Origin: Paracoccaceae bacterium
GTDB taxonomy: Bacteria > Pseudomonadota > Alphaproteobacteria > Rhodobacterales > Rhodobacteraceae
NCBI GenBank assembly: GCA_004153385.1
Contig: SDAL01000001.1
Location: 806,001-870,000, forward strand
DNA length: 64,000 nt
Direction: 5' to 3'
Below the pieces are notes generated by a model that saw only the letters and a list, made by a program, of their open reading frames with translations, did no database searches and was not told where the DNA came from. The translations under genes and the position numbers were made by a program. Of this stretch, positions 56,059 through 64,000 are shown in pieces (position 1 is the first letter of the stretch; every line of letters begins with the position of its first letter).

Positions 56059-56199
56059 GGTGCCAACCCCTCCCCAGAAATTCGTGAACCTTAACCGCGC
56101 AAACGGCGCACGGATTTGGTGCATTTGCGCACTCTCCCCGCAGTCCCGCAATCGGGCGCATTTCCGTGATTTTTGAGCAATTTCGGTGATCTAAATACC

Positions 56200-56228
56200 A
56201 AAAAGCCCCGGCACAGGACCGGGGCTTT
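56200..56228 (-). terminator. Intrinsic terminator of pntA-pntB
   Basis: AAAGCCCCGG and CCGGGGCTTT form a 10-bp stem with a seven-base loop; on the minus strand TTTTT follows. It lies 26 bp past the pntB stop. The 140 bp between it and the tRNA hold no gene. Confidence 0.9.
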
Positions 56229-56253
56229 GGGTATGGTTCAGATCAGGTGCGGA

Positions 56254-57714
56254 TCACCGCACAAGGTGCAGCAGCGCATCCATCGATTTACGCGCATCCC
56301 CATAGAACATCCGGGTGTTTTCTTTGTAAAACAGCGGATTTTCGATGCCCGAATAACCGGTGCCCTGCCCGCGTTTGGACACGAACACCTGTTTGGCTTC
56401 CCAGACTTTCAACACCGGCATACCGGCAATCGGGGAATTAGGATCCTCTTGCGCCGCAGGGTTCACGATGTCGTTGGACCCGATCACGATCACCACGTCG
56501 GTAGAGGCGAAATCGTCGTTGATCTCGTCCATCTCCAGCACAATGTCGTAAGGCACCTTGGCCTCTGCCAAAAGCACGTTCATGTGGCCCGGCAAGCGCC
56601 CTGCGACAGGGTGGATGGCAAAGCGCACCTTCTTGCCCTGTCCGCGCAGCATCGAGCAAAGCTCGGACACGGCTGTTTGGGCTTGCGCCACAGCCATACC
56701 GTAGCCCGGCACGATCACTACGCTGTCTGCGTCATTGAGCGCATCCGCCACCCCTGCTGCATCGATCGAGATCTGCTCGCCCTCGACTTCCATCGCAGGA
56801 CCGGTGGTGCCACCAAAGCCGCCCAAGATCACGGAAACGAACGACCGGTTCATTGCCTTGCACATGATATAGCTCAAGATCGCACCGGACGAGCCGACAA
56901 GCGCACCCGTCACGATCAACAGATCATTGCCCAGCGAGAAGCCGATAGCCGATGCCGCCCAGCCCGAATAGCTGTTGAGCATGGACACAACGACAGGCAT
57001 GTCCGCGCCGCCGATGCCCATAATCAGATGATATCCGATAAAGAAGGCCAAAAGCGCCATAACAAGCAGTGTCCAGACACCGCCCCCGCCCATGTAGCAC
57101 AGCAAAAGCGCAAAGGACAAAAGCGCTGCACCTGCATTCAGGACATGTCCGCCGGGCAGCTTCTGCGCCTTGCCGTCGATTTTGCCTGCAAGTTTGCCGA
57201 ACGCCACGATGGAGCCTGTGAACGTGACCGCGCCGATGAAGATACCAAGGAAGGTCTCGACCTTCAAAATGGCCACTTCGGCCATGGTTTTATGGGCCAC
57301 AATGGCGGCAAAACCGGTGAGCGCATCATATTCGGGTGGCAACACGCCAGTGTCCGCATGGGCCTGAATGATCGGCATCACAGACGACAAAACGATATGC
57401 GTATTCAGGCCGATGAACACGGCTGCAAGCCCGACGAAGCTGTGAAGCGCGGCCACCAGCTGCGGCATGGCGGTCATTTCGACCGTTTTCGCCACATACC
57501 AGCCCAGAACGGCACCGATGATGATCGCCAGACCGATCAACCAGTAAAAACCGATTCCATCGCCCAGAATGGTGGCCACAACAGCCAACGCCATCCCAGA
57601 CACACCATACCAGACCGCGCGCTTGGCGCTTTCCTGACCGGACAGGCCGCCCAGACACAAGATGAACAGAACTGCGGACGCGATATACGCCGCGGAGATC
57701 AGTGCAATATCCAT
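56254..57714 (-). CDS. pntB: NAD(P) transhydrogenase subunit beta PntB
   Basis: This 486-residue integral membrane subunit of the proton-pumping transhydrogenase has about nine membrane helices in the first 270 residues. The C-terminal NADP-binding domain (dIII) contains [62 protein letters not shown] and [10 protein letters not shown]. It uses the proton gradient to make NADPH from NADH. It follows pntA by 15 bp. Confidence 0.96.
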   Translation of the reverse strand: MDIALISAAYIASAVLFILCLGGLSGQESAKRAVWYGVSGMALAVVATILGDGIGFYWLIGLAIIIGAVLGWYVAKTVEMTAMPQLVAALHSFVGLAAVFIGLNTHIVLSSVMPIIQAHADTGVLPPEYDALTGFAAIVAHKTMAEVAILKVETFLGIFIGAVTFTGSIVAFGKLAGKIDGKAQKLPGGHVLNAGAALLSFALLLCYMGGGGVWTLLVMALLAFFIGYHLIMGIGGADMPVVVSMLNSYSGWAASAIGFSLGNDLLIVTGALVGSSGAILSYIMCKAMNRSFVSVILGGFGGTTGPAMEVEGEQISIDAAGVADALNDADSVVIVPGYGMAVAQAQTAVSELCSMLRGQGKKVRFAIHPVAGRLPGHMNVLLAEAKVPYDIVLEMDEINDDFASTDVVIVIGSNDIVNPAAQEDPNSPIAGMPVLKVWEAKQVFVSKRGQGTGYSGIENPLFYKENTRMFYGDARKSMDALLHLVR

Positions 57715-57729
57715 AATTCCTGCCCTCCC

Positions 57730-59319
57730 TTATGATTTCTGGAACATGGCAAGCATCCGGCGTGTCACCAGAAAACCACCAACGATATTGATTGTCGCAA
57801 TCAGGATCGAAACCGCGGCAAGGATCACCACAAGCCAGCCGCCCGTAACCTGTCCGCCTGCGCCAATCTGCAACAAAGCGCCCAGAACGATAATGCCGGA
57901 GACCGCATTGGTCACCGCCATCAGCGGAGTGTGCAACGAATGCGACACCTTCCAGATAACCTGAAAGCCCACGAAACACGCCAGAACGAACACAACGAAA
58001 TGTGCCATGAAGCTGGCAGGCGCGACCGCACCGACGAGCAACAACAAAGCCGTGCCCGCGACCAGCAGCCCTACCTGAGTGGTGGTCTGTTTCTTGAACG
58101 CGGCCACCTCTTGGGCCTTGCGCTCTTCGGGCGTAAGTTCGGGCACTTTTTCTTTGGGCTTTTGCGCCGCGATTGCCTTCACCTTCGGTGGCGGTGGCGG
58201 GAACGTGATTTCACCCTGATGGGCCACGGTCGCGCCGCGGATCACGTCATCTTCCATATTGTGGTTGATCACCCCGTCTTTGTCGGGCGTCAGATCATGC
58301 ACCATATGGCGGATGTTATTGGCATAAAGCGTGGAAGATTGCGTGGCCATACGGCTGGGCAAATCGGTGTAGCCCACAATAGTCACACCGTTGTCGCTGA
58401 CGATTCTCTCGTCTTTGACGGTCAATTCGCAATTGCCGCCGCGCTCTGCGGCCAGATCCACCACGACCGAGCCGCGCTTCATGGCCTCGACCATATCCTT
58501 GGTCCACAACACCGGTGCATCACGCCCCGGGATCAGTGCGGTCGAGATGACGATATCCACATCCGGCGCAAGCTCGCGGAATTTCTTGAGCTGTGCTTCG
58601 CGGAACTCGGGGCTGGAAGGAGCGGCATAACCGCCCGTCGTGGCGCCATCGCTCTGGGCTTCCTCGAAATCGAGGTAGACAAACTCCGCCCCCATGGATT
58701 CGATCTGTTCGGCCACTTCGGGACGCACGTCGAATGCATAGGTGATGGCACCAAGCGATGTCGATGCCCCGATCGCAGCAAGCCCTGCAACCCCTGCCCC
58801 GATCACCAGCACCTTGGCAGGCGGCACTTTACCTGCAGCCGTCACCTGCCCTGTGAAGAAGCGGCCGAAATTATTGCCTGCCTCCATCACAGCACGGTAG
58901 CCCGCGATATTGGCCATGGATGACAACGCATCCATTTTTTGTGCCCGACTGATGCGCGGGACCATGTCCATCGCGATAACGCTGGCGCCGGTCGTTTTGG
59001 CCTTTTCCAAAAGCGCTTCGCTTTGCGCCGGATAAAAGAATGAAATCAATGTCTGGCCGGGCTTGAGCGCGTCAAGCTCCGCCTCAGCAGGCGGCCGGAC
59101 TTTCGCGATGATATCAACATCGTCAAACAGCGCTTGGGCTGTGGCAACAACGGTGACACCCGCGTCCGAATAGGCGGTGTCTTCAAAGCCTGCTTTTTTG
59201 CCAGCCCCTGCCTGAATAAAACAATCATGGCCCAGCTTTTGCAGCTGAAGCGCTGATTCCGGTGTCATCGCAACGCGCGATTCACCCTCGAATATCTCCT
59301 GTGGAGCGCCGATCTTCAC
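57730..59319 (-). CDS. pntA: NAD(P) transhydrogenase subunit alpha PntA
   Basis: This 529-residue subunit has an alanine-dehydrogenase-like NAD domain (dI): [43 protein letters not shown] and [15 protein letters not shown]-type [19 protein letters not shown] Pro/Lys/Glu-rich linker follows, then three to four C-terminal membrane helices (from about residue 420, [20 protein letters not shown]). It is the fused single-alpha form, as in E. coli, rather than PntAA/PntAB. The upstream region holds the GCATRC array. Confidence 0.95.
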   Translation of the reverse strand: MKIGAPQEIFEGESRVAMTPESALQLQKLGHDCFIQAGAGKKAGFEDTAYSDAGVTVVATAQALFDDVDIIAKVRPPAEAELDALKPGQTLISFFYPAQSEALLEKAKTTGASVIAMDMVPRISRAQKMDALSSMANIAGYRAVMEAGNNFGRFFTGQVTAAGKVPPAKVLVIGAGVAGLAAIGASTSLGAITYAFDVRPEVAEQIESMGAEFVYLDFEEAQSDGATTGGYAAPSSPEFREAQLKKFRELAPDVDIVISTALIPGRDAPVLWTKDMVEAMKRGSVVVDLAAERGGNCELTVKDERIVSDNGVTIVGYTDLPSRMATQSSTLYANNIRHMVHDLTPDKDGVINHNMEDDVIRGATVAHQGEITFPPPPPKVKAIAAQKPKEKVPELTPEERKAQEVAAFKKQTTTQVGLLVAGTALLLLVGAVAPASFMAHFVVFVLACFVGFQVIWKVSHSLHTPLMAVTNAVSGIIVLGALLQIGAGGQVTGGWLVVILAAVSILIATINIVGGFLVTRRMLAMFQKS

Positions 59320-59530
59320 AATGTCTCCCCCTAGTCACAGTGATGGGTTTTCACCCTATCTGAAGTTTGTGGCATGCACGTTGCTAACGGGCAGCCCCCC
59401 ATTGCTCAAGCCGATAAGTTGCTGAATTTGTTAGAAAGCTATTCCTGAAATTATTGCATACCAATGCATACCGCCGCATGCTTTCGTATGCGAGCGATTT
59501 AGCTTGTGGTAACAATGCCTTGAGCGAAAC
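59320..59530. promoter_or_regulatory. Gene-free pntA upstream region with a phased GCATRC array
   Basis: No ORF is seen between pntA and the terminator at 59531. At 59456, 59466 and 59476 there are direct hexamers GCATAC, GCATAC and GCATGC; at 59486 the inverse GTATGC follows. All start exactly 10 bp apart with four-base spacers. This looks like a multi-site operator for one face of the helix, about 137 bp upstream of the pntA ATG. Confidence 0.6.
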
Positions 59531-59562
59531 CAAAAGCCCCGGCCGTTCGGGAAACGACCGGG
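59531..59562 (-). terminator. Intrinsic terminator downstream of the ICMT-like gene
   Basis: On the minus strand a CCCGG(T)CGTT / AACG(G)CCGGG stem with one internal mismatch and a five-base loop is followed by GCTTTTGG. It lies about 80 bp past the methyltransferase stop and insulates pntA. Confidence 0.6.
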
Positions 59563-59643
59563 ACCGGGCAAGAAGTTTTTTTCAATAATTGGCGCACACT
59601 AGCGCACGCTGCGCCGTTTTCGGACCAAAAACGGTCGCATCTG

Positions 59644-60084
59644 CTACAGCCAGCGGCGCGTGGCCTCGGTGTACGCGAGGTAGGACGCACCGAAATTCTG
59701 CGTCAGGCGGTGCTCCTCGGGGGCCACGAAGCGCAGCGTGATCCAGTACAAATACACCGGCACGACAAGGACCATGTAAGGGGCCTGCCAGATCATGCAC
59801 AGCCCCGCCAGAAAGAACGCATAGCCCAGATAGATCGGGTTGCGTGACAATGCATAGAGACCTTGGATGACCAGATGACGAGCCGTGGCGTGCGGCGCAA
59901 GCGTGGTTCGTGCCAACAAAAGCTGCAAAGCCGCAATCAATGCCAGTGCCATTCCCACGCCACACAGCGCCCACCCCAGCACTGGCCCCAAAAGCCAGCG
60001 CAGGGGCACGGCATCGCCCGCGCCCCAAACGATCACCCCGCCCAGCACCAGCCATGTCAGCGGGATGTCGAGATATCTCAGCAC
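59644..60084 (-). CDS. Membrane methyltransferase of the ICMT/PEMT-like family
   Basis: This 146-residue protein has four hydrophobic segments (DIPLTWLVLGGVIVW, LCGVGMALALIAALQLLLA and two between about 82 and 118). The signature LYALSRNPIYLGYAFFLAGL is typical of isoprenylcysteine carboxyl methyltransferase-like and phospholipid methyltransferase proteins, and EEHRLTQNFGASYLAYTEATRRW follows at the C-terminus. The substrate is unknown in bacteria. The start is GTG, three bases after the upstream lipoprotein stop; no ATG alternative exists. Confidence 0.8.
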   Translation of the reverse strand: MLRYLDIPLTWLVLGGVIVWGAGDAVPLRWLLGPVLGWALCGVGMALALIAALQLLLARTTLAPHATARHLVIQGLYALSRNPIYLGYAFFLAGLCMIWQAPYMVLVVPVYLYWITLRFVAPEEHRLTQNFGASYLAYTEATRRWL

Positions 60085-60087
60085 CCG

Positions 60088-60576
60088 TTACGACCCGTAA
60101 ACGGTCAATGTCGGCAAATCTGTCAAAGACACGCCCAACACGCGTAATGCGGCGAGCGACAACTGGCTGCCCCCGCCATTGGACCCGCCAGAGGGCTTAA
60201 GCGTGACCTGTGCCGATTTCCCGGCCTCGGTCTCTACACGGCCTTTGGTTTCCGTCGAGACCAACGAGGTTTTCAGCCAGAAGCCACCTTCTGTGGGGTC
60301 GCCCAAACTGGCCACAGTCGTGCCCAGACGCGTCCCTTTGGCACTGGGTGCCGCCTGTGCCGCCTCTCGCTCGGCCTTGGTGGAGGTGTCATAGCTGTCG
60401 GCGCTATTGGTTGCGGGGGCCGGCACGCCGGTTTGCGTGGCGGGTGCGGCAGGAGCCTGTGCGGGGGCCTGTGCGGGGGCATTCATGCCCATCTGCGAAC
60501 AACCGGCCACGGCCATCACCAGACCCAATGCAACTATACGAAACCCGCCCGTTACCGGCGTTAAATTCTGTCCCAT
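60088..60576 (-). CDS. Conserved lipoprotein of unknown function
   Basis: This is a protein of about 162 residues with lipobox VAGC (Cys26) after a hydrophobic signal. A low-complexity Ala/Pro/Gln repeat ([15 protein letters not shown]) follows, then a domain with [20 protein letters not shown] and [22 protein letters not shown]. Similar Rhodobacterales proteins are sometimes misnamed D-galactarate dehydratase; nothing here suggests enzyme activity. The ATG at 60576 follows GGGGA; an ATG six codons upstream is possible. Divergent from moaA. Confidence 0.8.
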   Translation of the reverse strand: MGQNLTPVTGGFRIVALGLVMAVAGCSQMGMNAPAQAPAQAPAAPATQTGVPAPATNSADSYDTSTKAEREAAQAAPSAKGTRLGTTVASLGDPTEGGFWLKTSLVSTETKGRVETEAGKSAQVTLKPSGGSNGGGSQLSLAALRVLGVSLTDLPTLTVYGS

Positions 60577-60703
60577 TACATCCCCAATACTCATGTTTTA
60601 TAGAACGCTCAAGCTAGCGCACCCCGATGCATTCGGCAAATTGGAAAACAATCTCGGTATGCAGACCTTGCCGCACCGCGCACTGCGGCTTACCTTGCCC
60701 TCC

Positions 60704-61711
60704 ATGACACACGCCCCCCTCATCGACCCGTTTGCCCGGCCGATCTCTTATCTTAGAGTTTCCGTCACAGATCGCTGCGATTTTCGCTGCACTTACTGCA
60801 TGGCCGAACATATGCAGTTCCTGCCGAAAAAAGATCTGCTGACTTTGGAGGAGTTGGACCGGCTGTGCAGTGCCTTTGTGGGACTGGGCGTCAAGAAACT
60901 GCGCATCACCGGAGGCGAGCCGCTTGTGCGCCGCGATATCATGACGTTTTTCCGCTCCATGACGCGCCATCTGGATTCCGGCGCGCTGGAGGAACTGACG
61001 CTGACCACCAACGGATCGCAACTGGGGCGGTTTGCGCAAGATCTTGCCGCACTCGGGATCCGCCGGATCAACGTATCGCTGGATACGCTCGACCCCGACA
61101 AGTTCGCAAAGATCACCCGCTGGGGCCGCTTGCCACAGGTGCTGGAGGGGCTGGCCGCTGCCAAGCGGGCCGGATTGAAGGTCAAGATCAATACGGTAGC
61201 TCTGAAAGGCTTCAACGAAGACGAGCTGTTCGACCTTGTCGCGTGGTGTGCAGATGAAGGGTTCGATCTGACGTTCATCGAGGTCATGCCGATGGGCGAT
61301 CTGGGCGAGGAAGACAGGCTGGACCAGTACTGGCCGTTATCGGAGTTGCGCGCACAACTTGCGCAGCGTTTCAATCTGGTCGATTTGACAGAGTCCACAG
61401 GCGGCCCTGCCCGCTATGTGAGGCTACAACAAACCGGCCAGAAAATCGGCTTCATCACGCCGATGACCCATAATTTTTGCGAAAATTGCAACCGCGTACG
61501 TCTGACATGCACAGGCGAGTTGTTCATGTGCCTGGGCCAGGAGGACAATGCCGATCTGCGTGCGCCCTTGCGGGCACATTCCGATGATCAGGCGCTGGTC
61601 GATACGATCCGCGCTGCGATAGCGCGCAAACCCAAAGGGCATGATTTCGACTATTCCCGCCAGACCATTGCAGGCCAGATGACCCGCCACATGAGCCATA
61701 CCGGCGGCTAA
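60704..61711 (+). CDS. moaA: GTP 3',8-cyclase MoaA
   Basis: This 335-residue radical-SAM enzyme starts molybdenum cofactor synthesis from GTP. The first [4Fe-4S] motif is CDFRCTYC (Cys25, 29, 32). [15 protein letters not shown] and [15 protein letters not shown] follow. The second cluster is in the C-terminal [20 protein letters not shown]. The product normally ends in two glycines; here SHTGG, as expected. The ATG at 60704 gives family length; the upstream open frame overlaps the divergent lipoprotein. No other moa gene is nearby. Confidence 0.95.
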   Translation: MTHAPLIDPFARPISYLRVSVTDRCDFRCTYCMAEHMQFLPKKDLLTLEELDRLCSAFVGLGVKKLRITGGEPLVRRDIMTFFRSMTRHLDSGALEELTLTTNGSQLGRFAQDLAALGIRRINVSLDTLDPDKFAKITRWGRLPQVLEGLAAAKRAGLKVKINTVALKGFNEDELFDLVAWCADEGFDLTFIEVMPMGDLGEEDRLDQYWPLSELRAQLAQRFNLVDLTESTGGPARYVRLQQTGQKIGFITPMTHNFCENCNRVRLTCTGELFMCLGQEDNADLRAPLRAHSDDQALVDTIRAAIARKPKGHDFDYSRQTIAGQMTRHMSHTGG

Positions 61712-61793
61712 AAATCTCACGCGGTTGTTAGAATACGGGAACATTCTGCCCCCCAAGCCATTGTCGTAAGACATAGCAACGGAAAATTTTATC

Positions 61794-62579
61794 ATGTCGC
61801 ATATTACCGATCCGTCCGCCGGTCGCGGTGCGCGCACGACCTCGTGCCGCGCCTGCGCTTTACGGGAAAAAACCTGTTTTGAGGATATGACAGAACAGGA
61901 ACTGGCCTTTATGGAACGGTTCAAGGTGGGCGAGATGGTGGTAGAGGCCGGAACAACGGTCCTGCTTCAGGGGTCAACCAGCCCGCAGCTTTTCACGGTG
62001 CTTCAGGGGTTGGGCCTGAGGTACACGACATTACCTAACGGCAACCGGCAAGTGTTGAACTTTGCTTTTCCCGGCGATTTCATAGGGCTGCAATCCGCCG
62101 TTATGGGCGAACTGTGCCACAGCTTTGAAGCCTCCACAAAAATGCGGCTATGTGTGTTTGACCGCGCAGGGTTCTGGGAGCTGTTGCGCCACCAGCCACG
62201 GCGCAGTTTTGCAATATCGTGGCTTGCCGCCCGCGAAGAACATTTTCTGGGAGACAGTCTGGCCACCGTCGGGCAGCGGGAGGCCGGTAGCAAGATCGCA
62301 TGGGCGCTCTTGCGGATCTGGCAGCGCCTTGACGAACTGGGCGAATTGCAATCATCCCCGCGTGGCAACGGGTTGCGCGCACCGATGCCATGGCGCCAGC
62401 AGGATCTGGCAGACGCATTGGGCATGTCACTGGTCCATACCAACAAAACCCTGGCGCGGCTGCGTGCCAAAGATCAGGCAGACTGGCGTCGGGGCTGGCT
62501 TACCCTCCCCGACCCCGAAGCGCTGGCGAAAGAATACGAGATCACGATGAGCGAGTTCCAAAAGCGCCCGCTCATCTGA
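61794..62579 (+). CDS. Crp/Fnr-family regulator with Fnr-like cysteines
   Basis: This is a 261-residue protein. N-terminal Cys18, Cys21 and Cys28 (SCRACALREKTC) plus Cys108 (MGELCHSF) mirror the four [4Fe-4S] ligands of Fnr. Residues 45-130 form the cyclic-nucleotide-binding-like beta barrel (VLNFAFPGDFIGLQSAV), and the C-terminal winged helix includes MPWRQQDLADALGMSLVHTNKTLARLR. Its recognition helix lacks the E-x2-S-R motif of Fnr, so the DNA target probably differs from TTGAT-N4-ATCAA. It is likely an oxygen or redox sensor, but the regulon is unknown. It lies 82 bp after moaA. Confidence 0.85.
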   Translation: MSHITDPSAGRGARTTSCRACALREKTCFEDMTEQELAFMERFKVGEMVVEAGTTVLLQGSTSPQLFTVLQGLGLRYTTLPNGNRQVLNFAFPGDFIGLQSAVMGELCHSFEASTKMRLCVFDRAGFWELLRHQPRRSFAISWLAAREEHFLGDSLATVGQREAGSKIAWALLRIWQRLDELGELQSSPRGNGLRAPMPWRQQDLADALGMSLVHTNKTLARLRAKDQADWRRGWLTLPDPEALAKEYEITMSEFQKRPLI

Positions 62580-62585
62580 ACTGCA

Positions 62586-63752
62586 TCAGTCTAACGGCAG
62601 GCGTTGCTCCACCAATGTGGAAAACCATGCCGCACCGTAGGGCAGGATACTGTCATCGAATTTATAATGCGGACTGTGCAGGGCGGCGCTATCGCCGTTA
62701 CCGAGCCAGATATACGCACCCGGCCGTGCCTCCAGCATATAGCTGAAATCCTCGGCCCCCATCATCGGGGTGACATCCGGATCGACATCCGCACTAACGG
62801 CCCGGGCCGCATCAATCGCGTGGGCGGTGCCGGCGGCATGATTGAAGGTCACGGGATAGCCCCGGTGATAACTGACATCCGCCTGTGCGCCAAACGCCTG
62901 TGCCGTTGAAATCGCCACACGACCCAATTGCTGTTCGACGAAATCGCGCACTTGCGGCGACATGCTGCGCACCGTCCCGCGCAGTACGACCTGTTCGGAG
63001 ATCACATTATGCGCGGTGCTATCGGTCTCCACCGCACAGACAGAAACCACGACCTGATCATGCGGGTTTACATTTCTGGACGTGATCGTTTGCAGCGCCA
63101 TGATCATCTGTGCGGCCACAATTACGGGATCAATCGTCAGATGCGGTGTGGCGGCATGACCGCCATTGCCGGAAATGGTGATGTCGAACTCGTCGCAGGC
63201 CGCCATGATCGGCCCTTCGCAAATTGCGAAATGCCCCGCCGGAATACCCGGCATATTGTGCAGGCCGTAGATCTCCTGAATAGCAAACCGCTCCATCAAA
63301 CCTTCACGGCACATTTGCAAACCGCCACCGCCACCCTCTTCTGCGGGTTGGAAAACCACAACCACAGTGCCTTTGAACGCGCGGGTCTGGGCAAGATATT
63401 GTGCCGCACCGAGCAAAATCGCCATATGCCCGTCGTGTCCGCACGCATGCATCTTACCGTCAGATTGCGAGGCGAACGCCAATCCGCTTGCTTCTGTGAT
63501 GGGGAGTGCATCCATATCCGCACGCAACCCGATGACCGCTCCGCAATCCGGATCGTGGCCCTTGATCACCCCCACCACACCGGAGCGGGCGATGCCCTCC
63601 TCCACGATGTCGCAGCCGAACTCCCGCAACCATCGGGCAATTTTTGCAGCCGTTTCGGGCAGGTCGTACATCAATTCGGGTTGGCGATGCAGATCATGAC
63701 GCCAGCTGGTATATTGGGCTGCATGATCATTAAAATATGACTTTACGGGCAT
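62586..63752 (-). CDS. M20 family amidohydrolase (hippurate hydrolase-like)
   Basis: This 388-residue metallopeptidase-fold enzyme hydrolyses N-acyl amino acids. It has WRHDLHRQPELMYDLPETA, GLRADMDALPI, KMHACGHDGHMAILLGAA (metal ligands), VVFQPAEEGGGGGLQM (catalytic Glu), a dimerisation domain with SGNGGHAATPHLTIDPVIVA, and MMGAEDFSYMLEARPGAY. There is no signal peptide. The ATG at 63752 fits family length. It converges with the Crp/Fnr gene, six bases apart. Confidence 0.9.
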   Translation of the reverse strand: MPVKSYFNDHAAQYTSWRHDLHRQPELMYDLPETAAKIARWLREFGCDIVEEGIARSGVVGVIKGHDPDCGAVIGLRADMDALPITEASGLAFASQSDGKMHACGHDGHMAILLGAAQYLAQTRAFKGTVVVVFQPAEEGGGGGLQMCREGLMERFAIQEIYGLHNMPGIPAGHFAICEGPIMAACDEFDITISGNGGHAATPHLTIDPVIVAAQMIMALQTITSRNVNPHDQVVVSVCAVETDSTAHNVISEQVVLRGTVRSMSPQVRDFVEQQLGRVAISTAQAFGAQADVSYHRGYPVTFNHAAGTAHAIDAARAVSADVDPDVTPMMGAEDFSYMLEARPGAYIWLGNGDSAALHSPHYKFDDSILPYGAAWFSTLVEQRLPLD

Positions 63753-64000
63753 TGCCACTCCTGATGGGCACCTAACATAAGGCGCGCAGGATGGGCGAAA
63801 GCCGCCGCCGCTGCAAGAGGGGCACATCGCCCCGTGCCCGTATCTGATTTACCAGACATAACAATCAAACAAGATTTTAAAAATATATCGTTTGACCAAA
63901 CAAACCGGACCGTGTTCACATAAAAGTGTGGTGAGGGTCATCTATGTATATCCGGTGCTGGCGGATCTAGGCCGACGGATGGTTTTGAAACATAAAAGTT
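63753..64000. other. Gene-free right end of the window
   Basis: No ORF with coding character is seen. GTTTGACCAAAC at 63890-63901 is an inverted repeat (GTTTG-AC-CAAAC) in an AT-rich stretch about 140 bp upstream of the amidohydrolase and may be an operator. Confidence 0.4.

Noticed and set aside
55985-56253. tRNA 3' end as an integration site for a mobile element
   Set aside because: No integrase, no repeated tRNA 3' segment and no foreign-looking genes follow; only a terminator and pntB.
56173-57735. 520-codon open frame antisense to pntB
   Set aside because: The His/Arg-rich translation is typical of an antisense shadow in GC-rich DNA; pntB is clearly the gene.
60088-60576. D-galactarate dehydratase annotation for the lipoprotein
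   Set aside because: A lipobox and a short beta-rich domain are visible; nothing matches a dehydratase.

Overview
The window looks like chromosomal DNA of an alphaproteobacterium of the Rhodobacterales (Roseobacter/Rhodobacter type). It is GC-rich and densely packed with ATGA/GTGA-coupled genes. It carries the aerobic CobNST-type cobalamin pathway, the lpx/bam gene order of alphaproteobacteria, a two-subunit PntAB and an Fnr-type regulator. I see no insertion sequence, phage gene, CRISPR array or replication origin.

Region 1 (1-23.1 kb) is a nearly complete adenosylcobalamin locus. On the minus strand, a cobalamin riboswitch (about 14.7-14.9 kb) precedes a DUF1636 protein, cobW, cobN, cobG, cobH, cobI and cobJ. 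cobK lies inverted, with no spacer at either end. The minus strand then resumes with cobL, cobE, a 30-codon His-rich small ORF, cobM, cobB and cobA. A second cobalamin riboswitch with a terminator comes next, then a CbiM-like cobalt permease and the start of cobF, which runs off the window. To the right are cobO(+), cobQ(+), then cobC, cbiB, a PduX-like L-threonine kinase and an alpha-ribazole-phosphatase-like gene (all -), and cobP-cobT-cobS (+). Together these make the corrin ring, insert cobalt (CobN), adenylate the metal (CobO), amidate (CobB, CobQ), make and attach the aminopropanol arm (PduX-like, CobC, CbiB) and assemble the nucleotide loop (CobP, CobT, CobS, phosphatase). Chelatase subunits CobS/CobT and BluB are not present here.

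Region 2 (23.3-30.1 kb, +) is a three-gene set: transglutaminase-DUF2126, circularly permuted ATP-grasp fused to alpha-E, and a second transglutaminase. It is a widespread but functionally unproven peptide-ligase/transglutaminase system and the best candidate here for poorly described biology.

Region 3 (30.2-43.4 kb) is an essential envelope and translation cluster read leftwards: pyrH, frr, uppS, cdsA, dxr, rseP, bamA, an OmpH/Skp protein, fabZ, lpxA, lpxI, lpxB. miaA diverges from pyrH.

Region 4 (43.4-47.0 kb) is an acetaldehyde-dehydrogenase unit: GAF/Fis regulator, aldehyde dehydrogenase, DUF779 and a 76-residue orphan, with a perfect inverted repeat upstream of the dehydrogenase.

Region 5 (47.0-64.0 kb) is general metabolism: rlmE, a Ppx/GppA phosphatase, a PQQ-type sugar dehydrogenase, sufE, a lipoprotein, rnd, an old-yellow-enzyme oxidoreductase, purM-purN, a tRNA with anticodon CAT, pntA-pntB, an ICMT-like membrane methyltransferase, a second lipoprotein, moaA, an Fnr-type regulator and an M20 amidohydrolase. 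Upstream of pntA there is a striking array of four GCATRC half-sites on an exact 10-bp period.
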